A stretch of 64,000 nucleotides of DNA from Devosia neptuniae (GTDB lineage: Bacteria > Pseudomonadota > Alphaproteobacteria > Rhizobiales > Devosiaceae), in NCBI RefSeq assembly GCF_025452235.1, contig NZ_CP104965.1, positions 1,426,001-1,490,000 on the forward strand, written 5' to 3'. A program made the translations under genes and the position numbers. Below, piece after piece: positions 34,808 to 44,210 of this stretch. Position 1 is the stretch's first letter, and each line of letters starts with the position of its first letter. The notes below the pieces were generated by a model. The model saw nothing but the letters and a program-made list of their open reading frames with translations. It was not told where the DNA came from and ran no database searches.

Positions 34808-35353
34808 ATGCCCATTGCATCCCGCCATAGTGCGGCGGTCGCCGCCCTTGATCCGCACGGGTCGCAGGCCGTGCTTGAAGTCGGCTGCGGTCATGGCGTC
34901 GCGGTGCGGCTATTGCTGGAGCAGCCTATGGTGAGCCGGGTCGTTGCGCTCGATCGGTCGCCCAAGATGGTCGCAGCCGTGGCTGCAAGCGTGCCGGGTG
35001 CGGTGGCAGAGGGACGGCTGAGCGTGCGGGCCGAGGCGCTGGAAGCGGCCGATTTCGCTGGCGAGCGGTTTGACGCGATCATTGCGATCAATCTCGATTT
35101 CAATCTCCGGCTGGGGGATAGCTGGCCCGGGCTGCTCAAGGGTCTGTTAAAGCCCGCTGGCCTTGTGGTGCTGGCTTTCGAGCCGCCGCCGGGCAGCGGC
35201 AAAGGGGCGGGATTTGCCAGCCTGTCGCGGCAACGCCTGGAGGCGGCAGGTTTTGCGGTGAGCGTCGAGCAGGCGGCGGGAAATGTTACGCTCGTGCTGG
35301 CCCGGCTGGCCGAGAAGGCTGCTTTCCTTGACTCGGCGCCGGCTTTCCCCTAA
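34808..35353 (+). CDS. class I SAM-dependent methyltransferase
   Basis: This 181-residue protein has Rossmann methyltransferase motif I at AVLEVGCGHGVAVRLL (residues 21-36), the acidic post-I residue in VVALDRSPKM (residue 48) and motif IV-like FDAIIAINLDFN (residues 87-98). It lacks extra domains, and the substrate cannot be assigned. It diverges from dapF. After it, 272 bases lead to ffh. Confidence 0.83.
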   Translation: MPIASRHSAAVAALDPHGSQAVLEVGCGHGVAVRLLLEQPMVSRVVALDRSPKMVAAVAASVPGAVAEGRLSVRAEALEAADFAGERFDAIIAINLDFNLRLGDSWPGLLKGLLKPAGLVVLAFEPPPGSGKGAGFASLSRQRLEAAGFAVSVEQAAGNVTLVLARLAEKAAFLDSAPAFP

Positions 35354-35625
35354 AGCCAGCCCATTCATCAGGCTTTGCTCCTGACCAGCCGACCGGGACC
35401 CCTTGGGGTATAAACCGATCCCGGAGGCCACCATCCGCCAGCGCGTTGCGCCCGCGGGTGAGTTTGGCGTTTGGACTGATGGATACCATATGGCTCATTG
35501 GACGAGCGAAGCGAGGACCCCGGCGATCATTCGCCGCCCCCGCGGAGGGCCAGCGAAGCCGTCAGCGCGGATTTAGCGCGTCGGTGGCGTAGCGGTGCGG
35601 CCCGTGAGCGAAAAGGGAATAAAAT

Positions 35626-37212
35626 ATGTTCGAGAGCCTTTCCGACCGGCTTGGCAAAATCTTTGATGGGCTTCGTGGCCGCGGCGCGCTGAATGAGGCC
35701 GATGTCGATGTGGCGCTGCGCGAAATTCGCCGCGCGCTGATCGAGGCCGACGTGTCGCTCGAAGTGGTCCGGGCCTTTGTCGAGCAGGTCAAGGACCGCG
35801 CAGTGGGCGTGGAAGTCACCCGTTCGGTGACGCCGGGCCAGCAAGTGGTCAAGATCGTCCATGACGAGCTGGTCGCCGTATTGGGCGAGACCGCCGTCGC
35901 GATCGACCTCAATGCCCCCGCGCCCGTCACCTTGCTGATGGTGGGTCTGCAGGGCTCGGGCAAGACCACGACGACGGCAAAAATTGCCAAGCGCCTCAAG
36001 GATCGTCAGAAAAAGAAAGTGCTGCTGGCGTCGCTCGATACGCGCCGCCCGGCGGCTATGGAGCAGCTGCGCGTGCTGGGCGAACAGGTGGGCGTGGATA
36101 CGCTCCCTATCGTCACCGGCGAAACTCCGGTCCAGATTGCCCGCCGCGCCGAGCGCGAAGGCCGGCTGGGCGGCTATGACGTGCTTATTCTCGATACGGC
36201 GGGTCGCACCCATATCGATGAAGAACTGATGGCCGAAACGGCCGAGATCAAGGTGATCGCCAAGCCGCATGAAATCCTGCTGGTCGTCGATGCCCTGACG
36301 GGGCAGGACGCGATCAATGTGGCGCGTTCGTTCGATAGCCGGCTCGATGTGACCGGTATCGTGATGACCCGTGTCGACGGCGATGGCCGTGGCGGCGCGG
36401 CGCTCTCGATGCGGGCGGCCACCGGCAAGCCGATCAAGCTGATCGGTATCGGCGAAAAAATGGATGCGCTCGAGGATTTCCATCCTTCCCGCATTGCCGA
36501 CCGCATTCTGGGCATGGGCGACATCGTTTCGCTGGTCGAAAAGGCCGCCGAGCATGTGTCGGCCGAAGACGCCCAGAAAATGGCCAAGAAGCTCAAAAAG
36601 GGCTCCTTTGACCTCGACGATCTGCGCGGCCAGCTGATCCAGATGAAAAAGATGGGCGGCATGGGTGGCCTCATGGGCCTGATGCCGGGCGCCGGCCAGA
36701 TCAAGAAGGCCATGGCCAATTCCAATATCGACGAGAAGGTGTTCGATCGCCAGATCGCCATCATCAATTCGATGACCAAGAAGGAACGGGCCGAGCCCGA
36801 CCTGCTCAATGCTTCCCGCCGCAAGCGTATTGCCGCCGGCGCCGGTGTCGAGGTCAGCGAAATCAACAAGCTGGCCAAGCAACACCGCCAGATGGCCGAT
36901 ATGATGAAAAAGGTCAGTAAGGGCGGCATGGGCGCGCTTGGTGGCATGTTCGGCGGCAAGATGGGTGGCATGCTTGGCGGCATGCCGGACATTTCCAAAA
37001 TGGACCCGGCCCAGCTCGAACAAATGGCCCGTCAGGCCGGTATCGATCCCAAGCAATTACAGGGCCTGCCTTCGGCCCAGCCGCAGATCGCCCAGAAACT
37101 CCCCAGCGATGTCGGCGCGCTGCTCAAATCCGGCTCCGGCCTTCCGGGCTTGCCCGGTCTCGGCGGGCCTCCCCGTTTCCCCGGCCTTCCCGGCCTGGGC
37201 AAGAAGAAATAA
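35626..37212 (+). CDS. ffh: signal recognition particle protein Ffh
   Basis: This 528-residue SRP GTPase binds signal peptides and SRP RNA. NG domain motifs: GLQGSGKTTTTAKIAKRLKD near residues 106-125, DTAGRTHIDEELMAE and TRVDGDGRGG. The methionine-rich M domain spans about residues 300-440 (MGGMGGLMGLMPGAGQIKKAM and IINSMTKKERAEP). The tail from 440 onwards is a Gly/Met/Pro-rich low-complexity stretch (GGMFGGKMGGMLGGMP, then LPGLPGLGGPPRFPGLPG). A typical Ffh is about 450 residues; alphaproteobacterial forms are longer. rpsP follows 32 bases downstream. Confidence 0.96.
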   Translation: MFESLSDRLGKIFDGLRGRGALNEADVDVALREIRRALIEADVSLEVVRAFVEQVKDRAVGVEVTRSVTPGQQVVKIVHDELVAVLGETAVAIDLNAPAPVTLLMVGLQGSGKTTTTAKIAKRLKDRQKKKVLLASLDTRRPAAMEQLRVLGEQVGVDTLPIVTGETPVQIARRAEREGRLGGYDVLILDTAGRTHIDEELMAETAEIKVIAKPHEILLVVDALTGQDAINVARSFDSRLDVTGIVMTRVDGDGRGGAALSMRAATGKPIKLIGIGEKMDALEDFHPSRIADRILGMGDIVSLVEKAAEHVSAEDAQKMAKKLKKGSFDLDDLRGQLIQMKKMGGMGGLMGLMPGAGQIKKAMANSNIDEKVFDRQIAIINSMTKKERAEPDLLNASRRKRIAAGAGVEVSEINKLAKQHRQMADMMKKVSKGGMGALGGMFGGKMGGMLGGMPDISKMDPAQLEQMARQAGIDPKQLQGLPSAQPQIAQKLPSDVGALLKSGSGLPGLPGLGGPPRFPGLPGLGKKK

Positions 37213-37244
37213 CTCGATTTAGCTAACCTCAAGGAAAACCAGAA

Positions 37245-37646
37245 ATGTCCCTCAAGATCCGTCTCGCCCGTGGTGGCACCAAGAAGCGTCCTTTCTATCA
37301 CATCGTGATTGCCGATGCTCGTTCGCCCCGCGATGGCCGCTTCATCGAAAAGATCGGCACGTTCAATCCGCTGCTGGCCAAGGACAATGAAGGCCGCGTC
37401 GTGCTCAATGCCGAACGCGCCACCCATTGGGTCGGCGTTGGCGCCCAGCCGACCGACCGCGTGCTGCGTTTCCTCGATGCTGCTGGCGTTGCCAAGCGCG
37501 ATGCCCGCAACAACCCGAACAAGGCCAAGCCCGGCGAGAAGGCCGTTGCCCGCGCCGACGAGAAGGCCGCCAAGGCCGCTGCTATCGAAGAAGCTAAGAA
37601 CGCCCCCAAGGAAGCTCCGGCCGCTGAAGAAGCTGCCGCCGAGTAA
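37245..37646 (+). CDS. rpsP: 30S ribosomal protein S16
   Basis: This 133-residue protein has the S16 core [41 protein letters not shown] split across residues 2-42, and a typical alphaproteobacterial Ala/Lys/Glu-rich tail (residues 85-133, [20 protein letters not shown]). AAGGAAAACC precedes the ATG. In most relatives rpsP is followed by rimM, trmD and rplS; here a terminator at 37665-37697 ends the unit. Confidence 0.97.
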   Translation: MSLKIRLARGGTKKRPFYHIVIADARSPRDGRFIEKIGTFNPLLAKDNEGRVVLNAERATHWVGVGAQPTDRVLRFLDAAGVAKRDARNNPNKAKPGEKAVARADEKAAKAAAIEEAKNAPKEAPAAEEAAAE

Positions 37647-37664
37647 TTTGGCCGATTTGAATAA

Positions 37665-37697
37665 AAAGGCCCCGGTGCATCGCGCCGGGGCCTTTTT
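37665..37697 (+). terminator. ffh-rpsP terminator
   Basis: AAAGGCCCCGG (37665-37675) pairs perfectly with CCGGGGCCTTT (37685-37695) around a 9-base loop, with the T-run TTTTT at 37693-37697. A standard intrinsic terminator 18 bases after rpsP. Confidence 0.93.
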
Positions 37698-37760
37698 CAT
37701 GCTGCCAAGCTCTGTCAGCATGTCACTCTAGATAAGCCCGCCTGACTATGGAGGCTTGTC

Positions 37761-38138
37761 GTGAAATTTGCATCGATCCGTGTCGTGACCGCCGACGTCC
37801 AGGCGCTCAAGGGTTTTTACGCCGCTCTGACAGGAGTGGAGCCCACCGATCTGGCGCCGGGATTTTCGGAAATCCGGCTGGAAGGCTGCACCCTCGCCAT
37901 CTCGAGCGAAGACATCATCAACAAGGTCAATGGCGGGGCAATCGTGCCCCGGTCCAACCGGTCCTTGATGCTGGAATTGGAGGTCGATGACGTGCAGGCT
38001 ATCCAGACCAGGGTGACTGATAGCGCCCTGGCCGAGATCGTTCAGCCGCCGACCGTTATGCCCTGGGGCAATACCTCCATGCTGCTGCGCGATCCGGATG
38101 GCGCCATCGTCAACATCTTCTCTCGTCCGAAGCGATAA
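37761..38138 (+). CDS. VOC-family (glyoxalase-like) protein
   Basis: This 125-residue VOC protein has the paired beta-alpha-beta-beta-beta units: FASIRVVTADVQALKGFYAAL at the start and MPWGNTSMLLRDPDGAIVNIFS at the end. Residues where glyoxalase I binds metal are only partly visible, so activity is not assigned. The start is GTG 37761 with GGAGG nine bases upstream. It ends three bases from the convergent leuB. Confidence 0.82.
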   Translation: MKFASIRVVTADVQALKGFYAALTGVEPTDLAPGFSEIRLEGCTLAISSEDIINKVNGGAIVPRSNRSLMLELEVDDVQAIQTRVTDSALAEIVQPPTVMPWGNTSMLLRDPDGAIVNIFSRPKR

Positions 38139-38141
38139 AGC

Positions 38142-39242
38142 CTAAGCCTTGAGCTTCGCCAGAACCGCTGCGCCCATTTCTTCGGTGCCGACTGTCTTGC
38201 GGTTGTCCTGCGCGATATCGCCAGTCCGCAATCCGTCGCTGAGCACCGCCGAGATGGCGTTCTCGATCCTGGTGGCCAGTTCGATCATGCCGAAGCTGTA
38301 GCGCAGGGCCATGGCGACCGAGGCGATCATGGCGATGGGGTTGGCAATGCCCTTGCCGGCAATGTCGGGGGCCGAGCCGTGTACGGGCTCGTAGAAGGCC
38401 TTGCGCTTGCCGGTGAGTGGATCGGGCGCACCCAGCGAAGCCGAAGGCAGCATGCCGAGCGAGCCGGTGAGCATGGCGGCAACGTCGGACAGAATGTCGC
38501 CAAACAGGTTGTCGGTGACCATGACGTCGAATTGCTTGGGGTTGCGCACCAGCTGCATGGCGGCATTATCGGCCAGGATATGGTGCAGCTCGATGTCGGA
38601 ATAGTCCTTGGCGACGCCCTTGACCACTTCGTCCCACAGCACGCCGGACTTCATAACATTCTTCTTGTCGGCCGAGTGGACCTTGCCCGAACGGGTGCGG
38701 GCCAGATCGAACGCAACGCGGGCGATGCGGTCGATTTCGTAGGTCTCGTAGACCTGGGTATCCACGGCGCGCTTCTGCCCGTCGCCGAGATCGGTAATGG
38801 TCTTGGGCTCGCCGAAATAGACGCCGCCGGTCAATTCGCGCACGATCAGGATATCAAGGCCCTCGACCAGTTCGCGCTTGAGCGAGGAGGCATCGGCGAG
38901 CGCCGGGTAGCAGATGGCCGGGCGCAGATTGGCGAACACAGCCATTTCCTTGCGCAGGCGCAGGAGCGCGGCTTCCGGGCGGTGCTCATAGGGGACATTG
39001 TCCCATTTCGGCCCGCCCACGGCACCAAAGATCACCGCGTCGGCGGCCAGCGCCTTTTGCGTATCTTCGTCGGTGATGGCCACCTGATGCTGGTCATAGG
39101 CCGCGCCGCCGGCAAGACCCGTGTCGGTCGAGAAATCGGTGAGCTGCTCTTGGTTGGTCCAGGCGATCAGCTTTTCGACCTCGACCATGATTTCGGTGCC
39201 GATGCCGTCGCCCGGCAACAGAAATAGGGAATGGGTGGCCAA
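38142..39242 (-). CDS. leuB: 3-isopropylmalate dehydrogenase
   Basis: This 366-residue enzyme catalyses the third step of leucine biosynthesis. Motifs: [14 protein letters not shown] (residues 6-19), [24 protein letters not shown] and the substrate/metal block [22 protein letters not shown] (split at residue 250). The frame runs further 5', but the conserved protein begins [12 protein letters not shown]. The TTG at 39242 with GAGGAG seven bases before it is the credible start. It is monocistronic here; leuD is 3.1 kb downstream on the same strand. Confidence 0.95.
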   Translation of the reverse strand: MATHSLFLLPGDGIGTEIMVEVEKLIAWTNQEQLTDFSTDTGLAGGAAYDQHQVAITDEDTQKALAADAVIFGAVGGPKWDNVPYEHRPEAALLRLRKEMAVFANLRPAICYPALADASSLKRELVEGLDILIVRELTGGVYFGEPKTITDLGDGQKRAVDTQVYETYEIDRIARVAFDLARTRSGKVHSADKKNVMKSGVLWDEVVKGVAKDYSDIELHHILADNAAMQLVRNPKQFDVMVTDNLFGDILSDVAAMLTGSLGMLPSASLGAPDPLTGKRKAFYEPVHGSAPDIAGKGIANPIAMIASVAMALRYSFGMIELATRIENAISAVLSDGLRTGDIAQDNRKTVGTEEMGAAVLAKLKA

Positions 39243-39343
39243 AATATGCTCCTCGCCGTACTGGTGGTTACGCTTGGGCTGACATAGAGGTATTTTGCAG
39301 TTCTGTGCAAGAGCGCGCGGGATGAGATCGGTTCGCTGGCAAA

Positions 39344-39372
39344 GGAAAAGCCGGCCCTTGCGAGGCCGGCTT
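39344..39372 (-). terminator. glutamate dehydrogenase terminator
   Basis: On the minus strand AAGCCGGCC (39364-39372) pairs with GGCCGGCTT (39348-39356) across a 7-base loop and is followed by TTCC. It lies 24 bases beyond the gdh stop. Confidence 0.75.
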
Positions 39373-39396
39373 GCTGCCGATCGGCGATTGGATGGT

Positions 39397-40662
39397 TTAG
39401 CCGGCGAAGAAGGGCTGGGTGCCGTGCGCCTCGATGGCGGTCGATAGCCGGCCCAGGGCGTGGATATAGGCGGCGGCGCGGACCGAGACGGAACGGTCCT
39501 TGGCAATATCCCAAACGGCGCGGCCTTCGCGCTCCATCATCTTTTTGAGCCGGGCGTGGATTTCCTCGAGGTCCCAATAGAAGCCCTGGCGGTTCTGTAC
39601 CCATTCGAAATAGGAGACGGTGACGCCCCCGGCATTGGCCAGGATATCGGGCAGCACGATCACGCCGCGTTCGCTGAGAATCTTGTCGGCCTCGGCGGTC
39701 ACCGGGCCATTGGCCAGTTCGAGTACGACCCGGGCCTTGACGGTGGCGGCATTGGCCTGGGTGATCATTTCCTCGAGCGCGGCGGGTACCAGCAGATCGG
39801 CCTCGACACCGATCAATTCGTCCGCCGCGATTATGGTCGCTCCCAGTTCGGCGGCTAGCTCGGTCACCCGCCGTCCCGCCGTCTTGCCGGCAATGAGACG
39901 GGCCACGTCCAGCCCGCCGGGGCGGTAGATGGCGCCGGTCGAATCCGAGACGGCGACGACGCGATGACCATCGGCGGCAGCCAGCTGGGCATAGAACTGC
40001 CCGGCATTGCCGAAGCCCTGGATGGCAACGGTGTGGGAGCCCGCAAGGCCCAGTTCCTCTGCCAGGTGGCGCACCAGATAGAAGCCGCCGCGGGCGGTGG
40101 CGTCATTGCGACCGAGCGAACCGCCCAAAGCGATGGGTTTGCCGGTGATGACGGCGGGCGTGACGCTGCCGGTGATCTGGTTATATTCGTCGGCCATCCA
40201 GCCCATGATCATGGCATTGGTATAGACGTCGGGCGCCGGGATATCGCGATCGGGGCCCACCGTGGTGGCAAAGGCCTGCATATAGGCGCGGGAGAGGCGC
40301 TCCAGCTCGGTCTTGGAAAGGGTGTGCGGATCGACCCGCACGGCGCCCTTGCCCCCGCCATAGGGCAGGTTCATCACCGCGCATTTGAAGGTCATCCAGA
40401 AGGCGAGGGTCTCGACTTCCTCGATCGTGGATTCGGGGTGGAAGCGAATGCCGCCCTTGGTGGGGCCGCGGGTGTCGTCATAGCGGCATCGCCAGGCCAG
40501 GAACGACTTGCGCGAGCCATCATCCATGCGGATCAGCAGGCGCGTCTTGGTGGTTTCGCGCGGATATTTGAGTTTTTCGATGACATCCTGATCGATCTGA
40601 AGGTGGCTCGCGGCCTCTTCGAGGCGGACAAGGGCGCGATCAAGCAGGCTGCCGTCAGTCAT
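39397..40662 (-). CDS. gdhA: Glu/Leu/Phe/Val dehydrogenase, probably glutamate dehydrogenase
   Basis: This 421-residue oxidoreductase interconverts glutamate and 2-oxoglutarate. The substrate loop GPTKGGIRFHP is near residues 67-77. The catalytic Lys lies in MNLPYGGGKGAVRVDP near 95-110, and the Rossmann glycine motif in VAIQGFGNAGQFYAQL near 210-225. Length fits the hexameric class I type. The start ATG 40662 is followed by TDGSLLDRAL. The upstream stretch 40663-40781, A/T-rich compared with its surroundings (TTTTTATTCGC), likely carries its promoter. Confidence 0.9.
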   Translation of the reverse strand: MTDGSLLDRALVRLEEAASHLQIDQDVIEKLKYPRETTKTRLLIRMDDGSRKSFLAWRCRYDDTRGPTKGGIRFHPESTIEEVETLAFWMTFKCAVMNLPYGGGKGAVRVDPHTLSKTELERLSRAYMQAFATTVGPDRDIPAPDVYTNAMIMGWMADEYNQITGSVTPAVITGKPIALGGSLGRNDATARGGFYLVRHLAEELGLAGSHTVAIQGFGNAGQFYAQLAAADGHRVVAVSDSTGAIYRPGGLDVARLIAGKTAGRRVTELAAELGATIIAADELIGVEADLLVPAALEEMITQANAATVKARVVLELANGPVTAEADKILSERGVIVLPDILANAGGVTVSYFEWVQNRQGFYWDLEEIHARLKKMMEREGRAVWDIAKDRSVSVRAAAYIHALGRLSTAIEAHGTQPFFAG

Positions 40663-40781
40663 TGGAAATACCCTTTTGGATCAAAAATTGTGCATACTGC
40701 TGCACAATGCGGCAAAATACCTGCCACACTCCGGCAGGTAGGGCAATAAAGCTGACCGAAATTGCGTAGTTTTTATTCGCA

Positions 40782-41234
40782 ATGCCTATTGACGGGGCAT
40801 TGGCGCGGCATAGAGTGACAATAGACGATTTTCCCTCCGAGCCCGCTGCCGTGCTGCCCTCCGCGCCCCTGCCTGATATTCTGATCAATTCCGACGACTA
40901 CAATCGCGTGCTGCTGCTGGCCGAACGGGTCAGTGCGCACATGCCCTATGTGTCGGCCTATCTGGAGCGCGAGCTGAGCCGGGCGGAATTGTGCCAGCCC
41001 TGGGATCCGGCCGGGGTCTCCATGGGCCAGCGGGTGCGCTTCGCGCTGGATGACGAACCCTTCCAGCGGCTGGGGCGGCTGACCTATCCGCGCAATGTGG
41101 TGCCACGCAAGGGCGATGTGCCCATTCTTGGCGCGGTGGGCGCCGCGCTGATCGGCATGCATCGCAATTCCAGCATCGAATGGCTCGATGACGGCCGCCT
41201 GCGGACGCTGACCGTGCTCGATTACGGCTGGTAA
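40782..41234 (+). CDS. GreA/Rnk-type nucleoside diphosphate kinase regulator-like protein
   Basis: This 150-residue protein has a C-terminal GreA/GreB-like FKBP fold (LGAVGAALIGMHRNSSIEWLDDGR, residues 112-135) and the preceding strand VRFALDDEPFQRLGRLTYPRNVV. Proteins of this size and context are called nucleoside diphosphate kinase regulators (Rnk). They bind the RNA polymerase secondary channel but lack the full coiled-coil tip. Start: ATG 40782 or GTG 40815; neither has a strong ribosome site. It ends directly at the convergent CPBP gene. Confidence 0.78.
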   Translation: MPIDGALARHRVTIDDFPSEPAAVLPSAPLPDILINSDDYNRVLLLAERVSAHMPYVSAYLERELSRAELCQPWDPAGVSMGQRVRFALDDEPFQRLGRLTYPRNVVPRKGDVPILGAVGAALIGMHRNSSIEWLDDGRLRTLTVLDYGW

Positions 41235-41921
41235 TCAGACGAAGCCGCTGCGGTCGAACAGTACCCAGAAGGTGGCGATATTGGTGAGGGCATGGGCCAG
41301 GCCCACCCAGAATACCGAGCCCGTTCGCCAGGCGACCCAGTTCCACAACAGGCCCAGCACGGCCGCGCCGGCGACGAGGCCCACCCCGCCGCCGTCGAAG
41401 ATCACGCCATGGCTGAGGGTGAGCGGAATATGCCAGGCGGTAAACAGCAGCCAGCCCAGCCAGAAGCCGAGCCTGGGCCGGTCGGCAAAGCGGGTCATGA
41501 AGCCGCCGCGCCAGGCGGTTTCCTCAAGCGGGCCATTGATGATGGCGACCAAAGCCGCCAGCATGAGGCCGGGCGTCGTGAGCAGCGAGGTATTGGGCGC
41601 CAAGGCCAGGGCGGCGATGGCCACGACCTGGATGAGCAGGAGCCCTGGCACGAACCAGTCGCGCCGCGAGAGCTTTTCCGAGAACAGGCGCGGGCTGCGC
41701 GCGCCCGACAGGGCATGGATGGCGATGACCGGCGCGCAGAAGCCGATCCAGTACAGGGCAAACACCACGAGATAACCCGTAGTGCCCAGCGCGCTGGTGA
41801 GAATAGGCACCAGCGCCAATAGCACGGCGATCAGCCCCAGCGCGTGCAACACAAGGGCAAGTTGAGGGCCGGTCAACATGGTGCGAGGTATGGCGCCCTG
41901 GGGGTTGGATACGCTCGCCAT
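41235..41921 (-). CDS. CPBP-family intramembrane metalloprotease
   Basis: This 228-residue membrane protein has six or seven helices. The Abi/CPBP motif 1 EETAWRGGF lies near residues 132-140, motif 2 LLFTAWHIPL near 158-167, and motif 3 WVGLAHALTNIATF near 206-219. All metal-binding Glu/His positions are intact. The family includes Rce1 and bacteriocin self-immunity proteases; the target here is unknown. Its stop directly abuts the convergent GreA/Rnk-like gene. Confidence 0.87.
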   Translation of the reverse strand: MASVSNPQGAIPRTMLTGPQLALVLHALGLIAVLLALVPILTSALGTTGYLVVFALYWIGFCAPVIAIHALSGARSPRLFSEKLSRRDWFVPGLLLIQVVAIAALALAPNTSLLTTPGLMLAALVAIINGPLEETAWRGGFMTRFADRPRLGFWLGWLLFTAWHIPLTLSHGVIFDGGGVGLVAGAAVLGLLWNWVAWRTGSVFWVGLAHALTNIATFWVLFDRSGFV

Positions 41922-41936
41922 GTCTGTGCCTGATCC

Positions 41937-42323
41937 CTAGCTGTTGGCTGCCCCGATGCGGGCGGTGACTTCGATCTCGATCTTCATGCCCGCTTCGATC
42001 ATCTGCACGATCAGCATGGAGGCGGCCGGGCGGATATCCTTGAACACCGGGCCAACGGCCTTGACCACGGCATCCACATCATTGCGATCGCCCACATAAT
42101 AGACGACGCGCACCGTATCCGCCAGCGAGGAGCCGGCTTCTTTCAATGCCTTGTCGATGGTGGCCAGGGCATTAGCCGCCTGCTGGCCGACATCGTCAGG
42201 CATGGTCATGGTGGCATAGTCATAGCCCGTCGTGCCCGAGACATAGACAGTGTCTTCGTGCCGCACAGCGCGGGAATAGCCAAAGGTAGCCTCGAACGGG
42301 GAGCCGGTGGAAACGCGCTGCAT
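41937..42323 (-). CDS. RidA-family protein (YjgF/YER057c/UK114)
   Basis: This 128-residue protein has the RidA fold: FGYSRAVRHEDTVYVSGTTGYD near residues 14-35 and the late RPAASMLIVQMIEAGMKIEIEVTA. Classical RidA (enamine/imine deaminase) has Arg in RPARSxVxV; this copy reads RPAASMLIV, so the substrate Arg is replaced and it belongs to a non-RidA subgroup. AAAGGGCAAAA precedes the ATG. It lies 15 bases upstream of the CPBP gene start. Confidence 0.9.
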   Translation of the reverse strand: MQRVSTGSPFEATFGYSRAVRHEDTVYVSGTTGYDYATMTMPDDVGQQAANALATIDKALKEAGSSLADTVRVVYYVGDRNDVDAVVKAVGPVFKDIRPAASMLIVQMIEAGMKIEIEVTARIGAANS

Positions 42324-42348
42324 TTTTGCCCTTTGGGTTCGGCGGATG

Positions 42349-42368
42349 GGAGAGGCCTTTGCCTCTCC
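42349..42368 (-). terminator. hairpin after leuD
   Basis: GGAGAGGC (42349-42356) and GCCTCTCC (42361-42368) form an 8-bp stem with a 4-base loop 14 bases after the leuD stop. No T-run follows on the minus strand. Confidence 0.4.
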
Positions 42369-42382
42369 GTTTGATCGGGTGA

Positions 42383-42988
42383 CTAGAGCCAGGGGCGATC
42401 GGACGCCATCTTGGTTTCGAATGTGGTGATCGAGGGGTCGGACTTGAGCGTGCCGGCGATATCGTCCAGCCCTTCGAGCAGAATCTGCTTGCGGGAGGGG
42501 TCGATATCGAAACGCAGCGTGCCGCCATCGGGACCCTTGATGGTCTGGGCTTCCAGATCAATGGTCAGGGTGGCGTTGGAGCCGCGCTCGGCATCATCGA
42601 GCAGCAGCTTGAGCTGGTCGGGCGTGACCACCAGCGGCAGGATGCCGTTCTTGAAGCAGTTATTGTAGAAAATATCGGCAAAGCTGGTCGAAATGACGCA
42701 GCGGATGCCGTAGTCGAGCAGTGCCCAAGGGGCGTGTTCGCGGCTGGAGCCGCAGCCGAAATTGTCGCCGGCCACGATGATGCTGGCGCCGCGATACGCC
42801 GGCTTGTTGAGCACGAAATCGGGGTTTTCCGTGCCGTCCTCATTATAGCGCATTTCCGAGAACAGGGCGGTGCCCAGCCCGGTGCGCTTGATGGTTTTGA
42901 GGTACTGCTTGGGGATGATCATATCGGTATCGATATTGATGATCGGCAGCGGCGCCGCGACCCCGGTCAGAGTGATGAACTTGTCCAT
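42383..42988 (-). CDS. leuD: 3-isopropylmalate dehydratase small subunit
   Basis: This 201-residue subunit pairs with LeuC (not in this window) to isomerise isopropylmalate. The swivelling-domain signature [21 protein letters not shown] is near residues 67-86, and [18 protein letters not shown] at 17-34. The ATG at 42988 is preferred over an upstream ATG that lacks a ribosome site. The leu genes are split: leuB at 38142, leuD here, leuC absent. Confidence 0.95.
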   Translation of the reverse strand: MDKFITLTGVAAPLPIINIDTDMIIPKQYLKTIKRTGLGTALFSEMRYNEDGTENPDFVLNKPAYRGASIIVAGDNFGCGSSREHAPWALLDYGIRCVISTSFADIFYNNCFKNGILPLVVTPDQLKLLLDDAERGSNATLTIDLEAQTIKGPDGGTLRFDIDPSRKQILLEGLDDIAGTLKSDPSITTFETKMASDRPWL

Positions 42989-43126
42989 GACGGAAAACCT
43001 CGCTTTGGGGCGGTTCATCGCGCAAAAGCGGGCATTTGGTCAAGTCGGGATTGGGGGAAAGCGTTCGGTTCGCCCTGCGGGAGCCGTTTCCCTCCCCCAG
43101 AAGGGGAGGGTGCCGACTGATAGTGC

Positions 43127-44080
43127 CTAAGCCGCGAGGCTTTCCCTGGCGCTGAGGCCCAGCATCAGGTTGAGGTTCTGCACGGCCGCGCCTGAGGCGC
43201 CCTTGCCCAGATTGTCATAGACGGCGACGAGCACGGCCTGGGCGCGGGCATCATTGGCAAAGACATGCAGGGTCATCGTATTGGTGTCGTTATGCGCCTG
43301 CGGATCGAGCGCCGGGGTCTTGCCCAGCGCCGGATCATAGGGCGCAACGCTGACGAAGCTGTCCTTGATCCCGGCGAAATGGTCGGCAATGGCGGCGTGG
43401 ATGTCCTGGCCGCTCGGCACTTTGTCGAGCTGGCCCAGCTGCAGCGGCACGAAAGTCGTCATGCCCTGGGCAAAGTCGCCGACATTGGGCACAAACAGCG
43501 GCGCGCTGGAAAGACCGGTATATTTGGTCATTTCGGGCACGTGCTTGTGGTTGAAGGTCAGCCCATAGGGCATGAACTGGCTCGCCGCTTCCCCCTCGGC
43601 TTCATATTCGGCAATCATCTGCTTGCCACCGCCGGTATAGCCGGAAATGCCGTTATAGCTCACAGCAAAATCGGCCGGCAGCAGGCCCGCGGCAAGCAGC
43701 GGCCGCATATTGGCGATCAGCCCCTGCGGCCAGCAGCCGGGATTGGCGACAAAGCGCGCATTGGCGATTTTTTCCGACTGACCCCGATCCATTTCGGCAA
43801 AGCCATAGGCCCAATCGGGATTGACGCGATAGGCGGTCGAGGCGTCGATCACCCTGGTGGTGTCATTCTCGATCAGGCTGACGCTTTCCTTGGCCGCATC
43901 GTCGGGCAGGCACAGGATGGCGACATCGGCTGCATTGAGCAGGCGCTTGCGTTCGTCCAGATCCTTGCGCTTGTCGGCGGCAATGGAGATCACTTCCAGA
44001 TCGCGCCGGCCGGCCAGGCGCTCGCGGATCTGCAGACCCGTGGTTCCAGCTTCCCCGTCGATGAAAATCTTGGCGGCCAT
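43127..44080 (-). CDS. argC: N-acetyl-gamma-glutamyl-phosphate reductase (type 2, short form)
   Basis: This 317-residue enzyme makes N-acetylglutamate semialdehyde in arginine synthesis. The dinucleotide loop is IFIDGEAGTTGLQIRERL (residues 5-22) in the short type 2 form, and the catalytic Cys lies in VANPGCWPQGLIAN near residues 112-125. NGISGYTGGGKQMI follows. The 5'-extended frame to 44200 is rejected because MAAKIFIDGEAGTTG is the family start. It is divergent from deoD with about 130 bases between. Confidence 0.94.
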   Translation of the reverse strand: MAAKIFIDGEAGTTGLQIRERLAGRRDLEVISIAADKRKDLDERKRLLNAADVAILCLPDDAAKESVSLIENDTTRVIDASTAYRVNPDWAYGFAEMDRGQSEKIANARFVANPGCWPQGLIANMRPLLAAGLLPADFAVSYNGISGYTGGGKQMIAEYEAEGEAASQFMPYGLTFNHKHVPEMTKYTGLSSAPLFVPNVGDFAQGMTTFVPLQLGQLDKVPSGQDIHAAIADHFAGIKDSFVSVAPYDPALGKTPALDPQAHNDTNTMTLHVFANDARAQAVLVAVYDNLGKGASGAAVQNLNLMLGLSARESLAA

Positions 44081-44210
44081 GGCAGTGCTCCATATTCTTG
44101 GCCCAGCGTAAATGGACCTGACGCGTGACGGGGTCAAGACGCTATAGACCCGGCTCTTGCCGTTGCTGGCGCCGGGTGGCAATGCTTGGACTAAGACCAA
44201 GGGAGCCCAA

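Noticed and set aside
35498..35692. Open frame of 64 codons overlapping the ffh start
   Set aside because: Charged, repetitive translation, overlap with ffh in another frame, and no credible ribosome site.
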